Shown piece after piece: positions 16,264 through 25,334 of a stretch of 64,000 nucleotides of DNA. The notes beneath the pieces are model-generated. The model made no database searches. It was not told the DNA's origin and worked only from the letters and a program-made list of their open reading frames with translations. Numbering within the stretch: position 1 is the stretch's first letter; every line of letters starts with the position of its first letter. Position numbers and translations under genes: made by a program. This DNA comes from Hymenobacter glacieicola (GTDB lineage: Bacteria > Bacteroidota > Bacteroidia > Cytophagales > Hymenobacteraceae): contig NZ_BMGS01000001.1 in the NCBI RefSeq assembly GCF_014640315.1, forward strand, positions 62,001-126,000, given 5' to 3'.

Positions 16264-17964
16264 CTATTCTTTCACGAAACGCTGGTGCGTTACCTGCTGG
16301 CCGTCGGCAATGCGCAGCATATACACGCCCTTGGCCAGTTGCCCCACGTTGAGCAGGTTGCCGTCGAAGGTTACTTGCTTCATCTCGGCGCCGCGCACGT
16401 CCAACACCTTTACCGATACGGCGCTGGCGTTGATGGAGGCTGGTACTTCAATGTTGAGCACGTCGGTAGCGGGGTTCGGGAAGATACGGTAAGCGGCCTC
16501 AGCCGTAGCACCCGACTGACGCGCCGTGCCGCCGGAAATCGTGATGCTGTAGTCTTCCGTTTCGCCGTAGCTGTAGCTGCCGCAGCTGGTTGTGGCCGAG
16601 GCGTCGCTCATCACAATGCGCAGGCGGGTTTTGCCGGTTTTGGCCGTGGCCGGTACCGTAAACGTGCTGGTCAGGGTGCTGGCCGAGGCGGCGCTCCGGC
16701 TGGCCACCAGTTCGCCGGCATCCGTGAATACGCCGTTCTGGTTGTAGTCAATGTACACTTTCCAGTATTCAGTGTAAGCCGTGGAGGCGTAGCCCGCCGA
16801 GTAGCTGATGGTCTGGGCCGTGCCAGCCGTTACGGTAGTGCCGAGGGCCGTGCCGTCGTAGTAGCCGGCGTTGGCCCCGGAGGTGCGGCTGATGGAGCCT
16901 AGCTGCACCAAATCAATCCACTCGTAGGCGGTGCTGGTGCCTTTGGAAGCGCAGTACGTGGGCGTGGTGGGGGTAGTGCCGCCGGGAGCTGTACCGCCGG
17001 TGGAGGTAACCAGACCGGCGCGGGCGCCACCCGTGGCAAACAGGGCGTTCATGCGCGAGGACTGCCCGTTTGAGAACATGTACATGCAGGCGTCGTCGGT
17101 GTAGTCCATGTAGTTCATGAACATGTCTCCGTTCGGGCCGTTGGAGCACGTCACTTTCGGGAACGTGGGGCAGCTATAGTTCTGGGTCTGTTGGGTAGGC
17201 GTGTCCGAAACCAGGTCATTGCCGCAGGAAGCATCACCCCAGATGTGGCGCAGGTTCAGCCAGTGGCCTACCTCGTGAGTGCCCGTCCGGCCCAGGTTGA
17301 ACGGAGCCGAAGCCGACCCGCCGCGCCCGAAGGCCGAAGTCAGGATTACGACGCCGTCGGTAGCCGCCGCGCCGCCCGGAAACTGCGCGTAGCCCAGCAC
17401 CCCACCCGACAGGTTGCACACCCACAGGTTCAAGTACTTGGTAGCATCCCAGGCGTCCAGGCCGCCGAGGCTGGCTTTTTTCATGGCGTCATCGGTGCCC
17501 CAGCTGGTTTTGGTAGTCGATTTGCGCTCTATGCCCGTGGTAGCAGTGCCCGCAGGCGTACGCTTGGCCAGTACAAACTGGATGTTGGCGTTGGCCGCCA
17601 GGCCGGCAAAAGCCGCTGGCGTTTTGCTGGCATCGGCGTTGGTTTTGCTGAAATCCTCGTTCAGCACCGTAATCTGGGACTGAATCTGGGCGTCGGAAAT
17701 GTTCTGGGCCGCCGTGTTATACAGCACGTGCACAACCACCGGAATCGTAACTACGGCTGTGGTGCGCTTGGCTACGGGGCTGTTGATGAACTGCTGGGTT
17801 TGTCCTTCAATTGAGGCCAGCCGCTGGGCCAGAGCCGGGTCGGCCGCAATCTGGGCCGCCAGGTTCTCCATGGTGGAGCACTGACGTACCTGTTGGGCTT
17901 CAGCAGTAAGGGAAGCACCCAGCCCTAGGCAGGCCAGTGCCATTGCGTAAATGGTTTTTTTCAT
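16264..17964 (-). CDS. Secreted M43 (pappalysin-like) zinc metalloprotease with GEVED and T9SS sorting domains
   Basis: A 566-residue exported protease. Order: signal peptide (MKKTIYAMALACLGLGASLTAEA), a propeptide-like region to about 60, then the M43 catalytic domain with HEVGHWLNLRHIWGD (HExxHxxxxxH zinc site) and a Met-turn MNYMDYTDD. About 330-480 form a GEVED beta-sandwich (YWKVYIDYNQNGVFTDAGE, ending YGETEDYSITI). The last 80 residues (AYRIFPNPATDVLNIEV to the end) are a type A T9SS sorting domain. It should be released or surface-bound after passage through the outer membrane. The gene downstream in coordinates is a close paralogue lacking the GEVED domain. Confidence 0.9.
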   Translation of the reverse strand: MKKTIYAMALACLGLGASLTAEAQQVRQCSTMENLAAQIAADPALAQRLASIEGQTQQFINSPVAKRTTAVVTIPVVVHVLYNTAAQNISDAQIQSQITVLNEDFSKTNADASKTPAAFAGLAANANIQFVLAKRTPAGTATTGIERKSTTKTSWGTDDAMKKASLGGLDAWDATKYLNLWVCNLSGGVLGYAQFPGGAAATDGVVILTSAFGRGGSASAPFNLGRTGTHEVGHWLNLRHIWGDASCGNDLVSDTPTQQTQNYSCPTFPKVTCSNGPNGDMFMNYMDYTDDACMYMFSNGQSSRMNALFATGGARAGLVTSTGGTAPGGTTPTTPTYCASKGTSTAYEWIDLVQLGSISRTSGANAGYYDGTALGTTVTAGTAQTISYSAGYASTAYTEYWKVYIDYNQNGVFTDAGELVASRSAASASTLTSTFTVPATAKTGKTRLRIVMSDASATTSCGSYSYGETEDYSITISGGTARQSGATAEAAYRIFPNPATDVLNIEVPASINASAVSVKVLDVRGAEMKQVTFDGNLLNVGQLAKGVYMLRIADGQQVTHQRFVKE

Positions 17965-18156
17965 AGAAAGGGGTTTTGGTTGTGTGAATGAGCAGGTGAG
18001 TGAGGGCGGTAAATAGGTGTGATGGTTGTGAAGAAAGGGGGCGGAGTGACCAAATTATTGAAAATATTTAAATATATGGGCGTATAACTGATATGAATTT
18101 CATAAACGACCAAATTTTAGTGTTCCGCTTTCAGGAAAGAGCGCCTCCAATAAATA

Positions 18157-18188
18157 CAAAGCCCGCCCGGTACGTACCGGGCGGGCTT
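18157..18188 (-). terminator. Terminator of the second M43 protease gene
   Basis: aagcccgcccggtac pairs perfectly with gtaccgggcgggctt; on the minus strand it is followed by tgtattt. It lies 26 bases from the stop of the gene at 18214-19482. Confidence 0.85.
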
Positions 18189-18213
18189 GGCAGCAGTAGT
18201 AAAACAGGAAAAC

Positions 18214-19482
18214 CTACTCTTTGCGGAAGCTCTGGTGCTGGGTCGATTTACCGTCGCTGAGCACGAGGTGGTACAAGCCAGTGGGCAGGCTCGATACGTC
18301 CACGTCGCCGTTGTTGGTGCGAACCTGCTTCATTTCGAAGCCACGCAGATCGTACACCTTGGCATTCCAGTTAGCAGCCGGCGTGTTCAAGCCCGTGCGG
18401 ATGGACAGCTGATCGGTAGTTGGGTTCGGGTATACCGTCAACGACTCGGCAGCCGTAGAAGCCAGCAGCGGAGCCGTGCCACCAGTAGAGGTAGCCAAGC
18501 CGGCGCGGGCGCCACCCGTGGCAAACAGGGCGTTCATGCGCGAGGACTGCCCATTGGTGAACATGTACATGCAGGCGTCATCGGTGTAGTCCATGTAGTT
18601 CATGAACATGTCTCCGTTCGGGCCATTCGAGCACGTTACCTTCGGGAACGTAGGGCAACCGTAGTTGCTGGTTTGCTGAGTGGGGGTGTCGGCCACTAGG
18701 TCATTGCCGCAGGAAGCATCACCCCAGATGTGGCGCAGGTTCAGCCAGTGGCCTACCTCGTGGGTAGCCGTACGGCCTTTGTCGTAGGGCTTAGCCGTAC
18801 CGCCGGGCAACGACGAATACAGCACCACTACCCCGTCGGTAGCGGCTGCACCACCCGGAAACTGCGCATAACCCAACAGGCCCTGGCCCAGGTTGCACAC
18901 CCAGATGTTGAGATATTTGGTAGCATCCCAGGCATCGTCGCCGCCGCGCTTGGAGTTCTTCACAGCGTCGTTGGAGCTCCAGGAAGTCGTCTTGGTGGCT
19001 TTGTGAATGATGCCGGTAGTTGCAGTACCCGTGGGCGTGCGCTTGGCCAGCGTAAACTGGATGTTGGTGTTGGCAGCCGCCCCCGAGAAGGCCGCCGGAA
19101 TTAAGCTGGCATCGGCGTTGAGCTTGGCAAAGTCCTGGTTCAGCACGTCAATCTGAGCCTGCACCTGCGCGTCGGATACATTTTGGGCCGCCGTGTTGTA
19201 CAGCACGTGCACTACCACCGGAATAGTAATGGCTGCCGTAGTGCGCTTCAGGGCTGGGTTGCTAACGTACTGGCGGGTTTGCGATTCGATGCGCTCCATG
19301 CGCTGAGCCAAGGCCGGATCAGCTGCTAGTTGAGCGTTCAACACATCCATAGTGGCGCACTGGCGCGACTGGGGAGCCGCCGCCAAACGATCCGCAATGT
19401 TGCCAAGCTGGCCCTGCTGCGCGGAAGCAGCCGATGCCATGCATGCTAAGCCCAGAGTGAGAGAGTAAAAGGTTTTCTTCAT
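18214..19482 (-). CDS. Secreted M43 (pappalysin-like) zinc metalloprotease with T9SS sorting domain
   Basis: A 422-residue paralogue of the neighbouring protease. Signal peptide MKKTFYSLTLGLACMASAASA, propeptide region with PALAQRMERIESQTRQYVSNPA, catalytic domain with the same HEVGHWLNLRHIWGD zinc motif and MNYMDYTDD Met-turn, then directly the T9SS sorting domain (SLTVYPNPTTDQLSIRTG to the end). The GEVED domain of the first copy is absent: both read FATGGARAGL-TSTGGTAP and then diverge. Both genes have their own terminators and long AT-rich leaders, so they are separate transcription units. Substrates are unknown. Confidence 0.9.
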   Translation of the reverse strand: MKKTFYSLTLGLACMASAASAQQGQLGNIADRLAAAPQSRQCATMDVLNAQLAADPALAQRMERIESQTRQYVSNPALKRTTAAITIPVVVHVLYNTAAQNVSDAQVQAQIDVLNQDFAKLNADASLIPAAFSGAAANTNIQFTLAKRTPTGTATTGIIHKATKTTSWSSNDAVKNSKRGGDDAWDATKYLNIWVCNLGQGLLGYAQFPGGAAATDGVVVLYSSLPGGTAKPYDKGRTATHEVGHWLNLRHIWGDASCGNDLVADTPTQQTSNYGCPTFPKVTCSNGPNGDMFMNYMDYTDDACMYMFTNGQSSRMNALFATGGARAGLATSTGGTAPLLASTAAESLTVYPNPTTDQLSIRTGLNTPAANWNAKVYDLRGFEMKQVRTNNGDVDVSSLPTGLYHLVLSDGKSTQHQSFRKE

Positions 19483-19605
19483 GTACGTGTGAATGGTTGT
19501 GGAGAAGGAGGCTAAATATAGGCAACTATTACTTTATTGTTAATAAAAGGTTGTGTTCAGTGTGAAAAATTAAAATTTAATCGAGAAACTACTGCTAGGT
19601 TCACA

Positions 19606-19634
19606 AAAAACGCCCAGCTATAAAGCTGGGCGTT
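19606..19634 (-). terminator. Terminator of hflX
   Basis: On the minus strand aacgcccagctttatagctgggcgtt forms a perfect hairpin followed by ttttttg. It lies 24 bases beyond the hflX stop codon. Confidence 0.85.
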
Positions 19635-19657
19635 AGAAAAAGCAGATAAGGACCGCG

Positions 19658-21004
19658 CTACAATTCAGTTTCCTCCGGTATGGGGTGCACGGAGGGGTAG
19701 CGCTCTTGGTAAATAGCCGACACGTGGCGCACGAGCAGAGCCCGCAGCTCGTCAATGTTCTCGCGCTCCTGGGCCGAGATAAAAATGACTGGATCGTGAA
19801 GCTTGGCCATGTAGGTAGCTTTCAGCTGCTCCAGCGAGGGCCGCGCGGCCGGCGCGTCTTCTTCGACGTTCATTTCCTCGAAGCCATCCGTCGAGCTAAC
19901 GACAGGCTCGTGATTGTACCGGTCTATCTTGTTGAATACCAGCAGCATGGGTTTGTCGGCGGCCTCAATGTCTTTGAGCGTGGCATTTACTACTTCTATC
20001 TGCTCCTCGAAGGTAGGATGGGAAATATCCACCACGTGCACCAGCAAGTCCGCCTCCCGGATTTCGTCGAGGGTGCTCTTAAAGCTCTCAATCAGGCGGG
20101 TGGGTAGCTTGCGGATAAACCCAACGGTATCGGAAAGCAGGAAGGGCATGGTTTCCAGCACCACTTTGCGCACCGTGGAGTCGACGGTAGCAAACAGCTT
20201 GTTTTCGGCAAACACATCGGCGCGGCTCAGCAGGTTCATGATGGTGCTCTTGCCCACGTTCGTGTACCCTACCAAGGCCACCCGCACAATACCCGTCCGC
20301 GACTTGCGCTGGGTAGTAGTTTGCTTGTCCAGCTCTTTGAGGCGGTCCTTGAGAAAGGCTATCCGGTCGCGCACTACGCGCCGGTCCGTCTCGATTTCCG
20401 TTTCACCCGGTCCGCGCTGGGCCACGCCCCCACCCCGCTGCTTGTCCAAGTGAGTCCAGAGGCCGGTCAGGCGCGGCAGCAGGTATTGGTACTGAGCCAG
20501 CTCCACCTGGGTTTGGGCGGTAGCAGACTTAGCCCGCTGGGCGAAAATATCGATAATGAGCAGGGAGCGGTCCACGATTTTGACCAGCAGCTCGGCCTCC
20601 AGGTTGCGCAGCTGGGAGGGGGAGAGGTCGTCATCAAAAATGACCATGCTGGCCTTGGTGTGCTCCACGTAGGCCTTGATTTCAGCCAGCTTGCCCTCGC
20701 CCACAAACGTGCGGATATCGGGCTTGTCGAGGCGCTGCACGAAACGCTTGGTAACGGTAGCACCGGCCGTTTCGGCCAGGAACTCCAGCTCATCGAGGTA
20801 CTCCTGGGTGCGGGCGTCGGCCTGGCGTTTATCGGGCACGGCCACCAGCACGGCGGTTTCAGCTTCGGGCAAGGTTTCGTAGGTGCCGTTCTTGTCGGAC
20901 TTGGCCAGCAGGCGCCCTACGCGGCCTTTCACGTTGTCGGTGGCGCCGGGGTGCCGGGTGCTTTTGCCCGGTTTGCGGCCTTTGGAGGCGGGTTTATTGG
21001 CCAT
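19658..21004 (-). CDS. hflX: Ribosome-associated GTPase HflX
   Basis: A 448-residue GTPase that binds the large ribosomal subunit and in other bacteria splits stalled or hibernating ribosomes. The N-terminal HflX domain (about 50-225) includes TFVGEGKLAEI and the hallmark GGGVAQRGPGETEIETDRR. The G domain has G1 GYTNVGKST, G3 DTVGFIRKLP and G4 NKID. A short basic N-terminal tail (KPASKGRKPGKSTRHPG) precedes the domain. It is transcribed alone and ends in a clear terminator. Confidence 0.95.
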   Translation of the reverse strand: MANKPASKGRKPGKSTRHPGATDNVKGRVGRLLAKSDKNGTYETLPEAETAVLVAVPDKRQADARTQEYLDELEFLAETAGATVTKRFVQRLDKPDIRTFVGEGKLAEIKAYVEHTKASMVIFDDDLSPSQLRNLEAELLVKIVDRSLLIIDIFAQRAKSATAQTQVELAQYQYLLPRLTGLWTHLDKQRGGGVAQRGPGETEIETDRRVVRDRIAFLKDRLKELDKQTTTQRKSRTGIVRVALVGYTNVGKSTIMNLLSRADVFAENKLFATVDSTVRKVVLETMPFLLSDTVGFIRKLPTRLIESFKSTLDEIREADLLVHVVDISHPTFEEQIEVVNATLKDIEAADKPMLLVFNKIDRYNHEPVVSSTDGFEEMNVEEDAPAARPSLEQLKATYMAKLHDPVIFISAQERENIDELRALLVRHVSAIYQERYPSVHPIPEETEL

Positions 21005-21106
21005 GAAGAAGGTAGTGCGGAGTAGGAAGGTAGGAGAAGGGCCGGAAGTTGACGGGTGTCAGCTTACTGAAACGAGAGAGTGGGCCGGCAGGATGCCTGC
21101 GAGGCG

Positions 21107-21907
21107 TTACGGGTTCCTAAGGGTAAGCGAATAAGCCACGACTTGCTTAATCTGCTGCTCGGTAAGCTTGCCGCCAAAGGCCGGCATTTTCTTGCTGATG
21201 CTGCCGTGCGTAACCTGGTATATGCGGCCCTGAAGGGTCAGGTTGCTTTTGGTCAGGTCGTAGGCGCCGTTGAGGCCCAGCTTGCCATCCGGGCCATGAC
21301 AAACGGCGCACTGCTGAACAAACAACGCTTTGCCCGCCCCCAGCGCCTCATCCGTCTCGGCTGCCTCGGTTGGGGCTTCGGCGGCCGCGGCCAGCGTCGC
21401 TGCCTCGGCCGCGGAAAGGGTAGTAGCGGCCCGGGCAGAATCTACGGGAGCCACAGCTTCGGGGGTGGCTGTGGCCTCAGCCAAGCCCGGGGCCTGGGCG
21501 TAGGCCGCGGAGCCCGTTGGAGTGCCAGCGGATTCAGCGCGCTGCCACGTCAGGGAGCCGGTTTCCGACAAACAATACACGTACAGGAAGCCCAGAAACG
21601 TAAGCACCACGCCGGGCTTAAATTGCCGCCGCATGGCCATAATAGCCAGGGGGAGCAGCCCCAGTACCAGGCCCAGTTTCACCCAGAGCCACCCCGGGGT
21701 AGTGCCCGGATACAGCGCCAGCAAAGCCCCGCCCGAGGCCAGAATCAGCAGGCCCAGTACCGAGTCGGCCAGGCGGGTGCGGGCCCGGACGGCGCGCAGC
21801 GTATCCAGGCGGCCCAGCAGGAGCAGGCCCGCTTTGAAAGCGTAAAACAACAGGAACGTCAGTACCACCAGCTGGTGCAGGCGTAGCAGGAAAGAAAATG
21901 CAGTCAT
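21107..21907 (-). CDS. SirB-family membrane protein fused to cytochrome c
   Basis: A 266-residue protein. The first 110 residues hold four hydrophobic segments beginning LLRLHQLVVLTFLLFYAFKA and including LADSVLGLLILASGGALL, LWVKLGLVLGLLPLAIMAM and FKPGVVLTFLGFLYVYCLS, the pattern of SirB2-like proteins. An Ala/Glu/Thr-rich linker (about 125-185) follows. The C-terminus (about 190-266) is a class I cytochrome c domain with heme motif CAVCH and axial Met in KKMPAFGG. The heme domain should lie on the periplasmic side. An upstream extension of the frame to 22159 overlaps the divergent glycosyltransferase gene and is rejected. CAAAGATA at 21915-21922 is a possible -7 box, though very close to the start. 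Confidence 0.75.
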   Translation of the reverse strand: MTAFSFLLRLHQLVVLTFLLFYAFKAGLLLLGRLDTLRAVRARTRLADSVLGLLILASGGALLALYPGTTPGWLWVKLGLVLGLLPLAIMAMRRQFKPGVVLTFLGFLYVYCLSETGSLTWQRAESAGTPTGSAAYAQAPGLAEATATPEAVAPVDSARAATTLSAAEAATLAAAAEAPTEAAETDEALGAGKALFVQQCAVCHGPDGKLGLNGAYDLTKSNLTLQGRIYQVTHGSISKKMPAFGGKLTEQQIKQVVAYSLTLRNP

Positions 21908-22018
21908 AGAAACGCAAAGATAAGTCCCGGCGCGGGGGAATGGCCTAGCCGTAAACCTATGCCCACGAGTGGAGCCGGGCTTCTTCAAAGAGAGTATAAC
22001 CCAGCCGGCTTGGGCTCG

Positions 22019-22026
22019 TACCTTTG
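22019..22026 (+). promoter_or_regulatory. Possible -7 promoter box
   Basis: TACCTTTG matches the Bacteroidota -7 consensus TAnnTTTG and ends 32 bases before the glycosyltransferase start. No convincing -33 TTG is seen at a normal distance, so this is tentative. Confidence 0.35.
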
Positions 22027-22058
22027 CACTCTCTTCCTGGTTCCTTACCTCTCCCTGA

Positions 22059-23189
22059 ATGCGCGTTGCCGTTGTTATTAATACCAGCTGGAATATCTGG
22101 AACTTCCGGCGCAGCCTGGTAAAAGCCCTGCAGGCGGCCGGCCACGAGGTGCTGGCCATTGCTCCACCCGATGACTACTCGGCAAGGCTGGAAACTGAGC
22201 TGGGCTGCCGCTACGTCCCTATCCTGATGGAAAACAAGGGCACCAACCCCGTGAAGGACGCCCAGCTGACCCGCCGCTTTTACCGCATCTACCGCCGCGA
22301 GCGGCCCGACGTAGTGCTGCACTACACCATCAAGCCCAACATATACGGTACGCTGGCCGCCAAGCTGGCTGGCATTCCCAGCGTCAATAATGTGTCGGGC
22401 CTGGGCACCGTGTTCATTGTCAAGAACTTTGTGAGCCGGGTAGCCCTGGGCCTGTACCGCTTCGCCTTCAAGTTTCCCAAGCGGGTATTTTTTCAGAACG
22501 ACGACGACCGGCAGCTGTTTCTGCAGCATGGGCTGGTCGATAAGCGTGTCACCGACGTGCTGCCCGGCTCCGGCATTGATACCCAGCGGTTCCGACCCGC
22601 CGCCACGTTTGAGCGCCACGAGCCGTTTACCTTCCTCATGATTGCCCGGGTGCTGTATGAGAAGGGAGTGGAAGAGTACTTTGAGGCGGCCCGGCTGGTG
22701 CGCGCCGCCCACCCCACCACCCGCATTCAACTGCTGGGCGGTATCGATGAGTCGGGAGGGGTAGGGGTGAAGCGCGCCGTGTTTGAGCAGTGGCTGCAGG
22801 CCGGCCACGTGGAGTACCTGGGCACTTCCGACGACGTGGCCGCCCACATTCGGCAGGCCGACTGCGTAGTGCTGCCATCTTACCGCGAGGGCACGCCCAA
22901 AACCCTGCTCGAAGCCGCCGCCATGGGCAAACCCATCGTCACTACCGACGTGCCCGGCTGCCGCGAAACCGTAATCCATGGCCAGAACGGCCTGCTCTGT
23001 GAGGTGCGCAACGCCGCCGACTTAGCCGCTAAAATGCGCCAGGTGCTGGAGCTGCCTAATCAGGAGCTGGAGCAGATGGGCAAGGCCGGCCGCCAGCTGG
23101 CCGAGCGCAAGTTCGACGAGCAGATTGTGCTAGATAAGTACCTGGCCATTGTGCGCGAAGTAACCAAAAACAGTTCCGGCCGCCTCTAA
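22059..23189 (+). CDS. Family 4 glycosyltransferase
   Basis: A 376-residue GT-B enzyme. The N-terminal domain starts VVINTSWNIWNFRRSLVKAL and includes PDVVLHYTIKPNIYGTLAAK; the C-terminal nucleotide-sugar domain has FLMIARVLYEKGVEEYFEAA, then VVLPSYREGTPKTLLEAAAMGKPIV with the EGxPxxxxE motif of GT4. Such enzymes extend capsule, LPS or glycan chains in the cytosol. rfbC follows 45 bases downstream on the same strand, so a role in surface polysaccharide synthesis is likely. Donor and acceptor cannot be read from the sequence. Confidence 0.88.
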   Translation: MRVAVVINTSWNIWNFRRSLVKALQAAGHEVLAIAPPDDYSARLETELGCRYVPILMENKGTNPVKDAQLTRRFYRIYRRERPDVVLHYTIKPNIYGTLAAKLAGIPSVNNVSGLGTVFIVKNFVSRVALGLYRFAFKFPKRVFFQNDDDRQLFLQHGLVDKRVTDVLPGSGIDTQRFRPAATFERHEPFTFLMIARVLYEKGVEEYFEAARLVRAAHPTTRIQLLGGIDESGGVGVKRAVFEQWLQAGHVEYLGTSDDVAAHIRQADCVVLPSYREGTPKTLLEAAAMGKPIVTTDVPGCRETVIHGQNGLLCEVRNAADLAAKMRQVLELPNQELEQMGKAGRQLAERKFDEQIVLDKYLAIVREVTKNSSGRL

Positions 23190-23234
23190 TTATAGCTAAC
23201 TTGCGGCCACGGCTGCTCAACTAACGCGTAGTGT

Positions 23235-23777
23235 ATGGAGTTTAAATACTTTGATATTCAAGGAGTAGTGGAAATATTCCCGCGGGTGTTTGGCGATGCT
23301 CGTGGGGCCTTCTTTGAGTCCTTCAGCGCCCAGAAGATGCAGGACGCTGGCATTCACGGCCAGTGGGTGCAGGATAATCAGTCGCGCTCCGACCGGGGCG
23401 TGGTGCGGGGCCTGCACTTTCAGAAACCGCCCTTCACCCAAGCCAAACTCGTGCGCGTGGCCCAGGGCCGCGCCCTTGATGTGGTAGTGGATATTCGCCG
23501 CAACTCGCCCACGTACGGCCAGCACGTGATGGTAGAGTTGGACTCGGAGCGCTTCAACATGCTGTACGTGCCGGAAGGGTTTGCCCACGGCTTCACGGCC
23601 CTGGAAGACAACACCCTCTTCCTCTATAAATGCACCAACTATTACGCTCCCCAGGCAGAAGGCGGCCTGTTGTGGAACGACCCCGCCCTGGGTATTAATT
23701 GGGGAGTGCAAAACGCTACCGTATCCGCCAAAGACCAGGTTTTGCCCACCCTGGCTAACTTCGACAGCCCTTTCTAA
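23235..23777 (+). CDS. rfbC: dTDP-4-dehydrorhamnose 3,5-epimerase
   Basis: A 180-residue cupin-fold epimerase of the dTDP-L-rhamnose pathway. Family marks are the N-terminal GVVEIFPRVFGDARGAFFESF, the catalytic His in GVVRGLHFQ, VVVDIRRNSPTYG, and YVPEGFAHGFTAL; WNDPALGINW near the end is also typical. Length is normal. The other rml genes (rmlA, B, D) are not in the window. It probably forms a transcription unit with the preceding glycosyltransferase. Confidence 0.93.
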   Translation: MEFKYFDIQGVVEIFPRVFGDARGAFFESFSAQKMQDAGIHGQWVQDNQSRSDRGVVRGLHFQKPPFTQAKLVRVAQGRALDVVVDIRRNSPTYGQHVMVELDSERFNMLYVPEGFAHGFTALEDNTLFLYKCTNYYAPQAEGGLLWNDPALGINWGVQNATVSAKDQVLPTLANFDSPF

Positions 23778-23971
23778 GGTGAGATAGGGAAATAGAGAGG
23801 AAGTGAAGTATTCCTTTCTTTATTCTACCCAAAAGTCTAATAATATAACAAGCCTTTACTTCCGCAATGGAAGTAAGGGCTTGTTATATGAAAGGGGCTA
23901 ACACGTTGACTGGGACGGATGGCCGTGCCCCGCTCGCTAGGACACTTCACTCCCGTTTCCCTGTCTGACCT
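23777..23971. repeat. Nested inverted repeats between rfbC and murF
   Basis: The outer arms (23777-23809 and 23942-23971) pair imperfectly, sharing aagtgaagt/acttcact and taggga/tccct words. The inner hairpin (23844-23863 with 23869-23888) has a 20-bp stem with one mismatch around acaagcctttacttcc, nearly the same core as at 4766-4808. It lies between two convergent genes and may serve as a shared terminator. Confidence 0.75.
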
Positions 23972-25281
23972 CAAACCAGCTCTACTAAGGTTTCCAGGCC
24001 CATGCCGCGGGAGCCTTTGATTAGGAGCTGGCGGCCGCGCAGGGGGTGGGCTTGCAACCAAGCGGCCGCTTCGGGCTTGGTGGTGAAGTGCAGGAAAGCC
24101 GGCTCGGTGGCGGCGTGGCGCATGTCCTGGCCAATGAGCAGGACGGTGCCGAAGGGTAGGCCCCGCAACAGCTGCCCGAGGGCGCGGTGCTCGGCCTCGC
24201 TTTCCGGGCCCAACTCAAACATGTCACCCAGAATGACCACTTTGTCGGCGGGGTTGCCGGGGCGGGCCGCGAAACTGTTCAGGGCGGCCGTCATGCTGCT
24301 GGGGTTGGCGTTGTAGGCATCCAGTACCAGCTCATTGTGGGCGGTGCGCACCAGCTGGGAGCGGTTGTTGGTAGGGGCGTAGGCGGCCAGCGCCTGGGCA
24401 ATAGCGCCGGGCTCCACGCTGAAGTAAGCGCCCACGGCGGCGGCGGCGGCCAGGTTGGGAAAGTTGTAGCCTCCGGTAATTTGGGCGGCTACCTCCGTGC
24501 CGTCAAACAAGCGCACCACTACCTGCGGGGCCGTGCTTACTAGCTCGGCGGGGTAGGTATCCGTCGGGCCGGGGTAGGTAACCTGGTCGGTGATGCCGGC
24601 GGCCATGCCGGGGAGGCGGGCATCCAGGGTGTTCACGAAGGCCGTGCCGTGTACCCGCTCCAGAAACCGGAACATTTCGCCCTTGCCCTTCACAATGCCT
24701 TCCACGCCGCCAAACCCTTCGAGGTGGGCTTTGCCAATGTTGGTAATCAGGCCGTGGGTAGGCTCGGCCAGGCGGCAGAGCAGCTCGATTTCGCCCTGGT
24801 GGTTGGCCCCCATTTCTACAATGGCCAGCTCATGCTCGCCGGGCCGGATGCTGAGCAGGGTGAGCGGCACGCCAATGTGGTTGTTGAGGTTGCCGCGGGT
24901 GTACTGCACCTGGTAGCGCTGGCTAAGCACGGCGTGCACCAGCTCCTTGGTGGTGGTTTTGCCATTTGAGCCGGTAATGGCCAACACCGGAATAATGAGC
25001 TGCCGCCGGTGGTAGTGCGCCAGCTCCTGCAAAGCCACCAAGGGGTCGGGGGCGTAGGTGTATCGCTCCGGGTCCCGGGCGGCCAGCTCCTCGTCGTCCA
25101 CTACGGCGTAGCAGGCGCCTTTCGTCAGGGCCTGGGGGGCAAAGTCGCGGCCCCGGAAAGAGGGGCCGTTCAGGGCGAAGAACAGGGTGTTGTCCTGGGG
25201 CTGCCGGGAGTCGGTGCTGACGGCCGAGGCCGTGCGGAACCGGTCGTACAGGGCCGGAAGGTCGAGCATGCGGTTTTGCAT
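23971..25281 (-). CDS. murF: UDP-N-acetylmuramoyl-tripeptide--D-alanyl-D-alanine ligase
   Basis: Adds D-Ala-D-Ala to the UDP-MurNAc-tripeptide, the last cytosolic step of peptidoglycan precursor synthesis. The 436-residue product has the N-terminal domain (STDSRQPQDNTLFFALNGPSFRGRDF), the ATP loop GSNGKTTTKEL in the central Mur ligase domain, VEMGANHQGEIELL, NANPSSMTAALNSF, and the C-terminal LGDMFELGPESEAEHRALG. A second ATG at 25269 is also possible. It stands alone, away from any dcw cluster, as is common in Bacteroidota. Confidence 0.93.
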   Translation of the reverse strand: MQNRMLDLPALYDRFRTASAVSTDSRQPQDNTLFFALNGPSFRGRDFAPQALTKGACYAVVDDEELAARDPERYTYAPDPLVALQELAHYHRRQLIIPVLAITGSNGKTTTKELVHAVLSQRYQVQYTRGNLNNHIGVPLTLLSIRPGEHELAIVEMGANHQGEIELLCRLAEPTHGLITNIGKAHLEGFGGVEGIVKGKGEMFRFLERVHGTAFVNTLDARLPGMAAGITDQVTYPGPTDTYPAELVSTAPQVVVRLFDGTEVAAQITGGYNFPNLAAAAAVGAYFSVEPGAIAQALAAYAPTNNRSQLVRTAHNELVLDAYNANPSSMTAALNSFAARPGNPADKVVILGDMFELGPESEAEHRALGQLLRGLPFGTVLLIGQDMRHAATEPAFLHFTTKPEAAAWLQAHPLRGRQLLIKGSRGMGLETLVELV

Positions 25282-25334
25282 GTAACTTAGAGCAGTAGAA
25301 GTGTGTTCGTAACTCGGACCATAAGCCCGTATGC

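Noticed and set aside
22059..22159. Start of the SirB-cytochrome gene at 22159
   Set aside because: It would overlap the divergent glycosyltransferase gene by 100 bases and add residues without a family match; the ATG at 21907 starts the first membrane helix.
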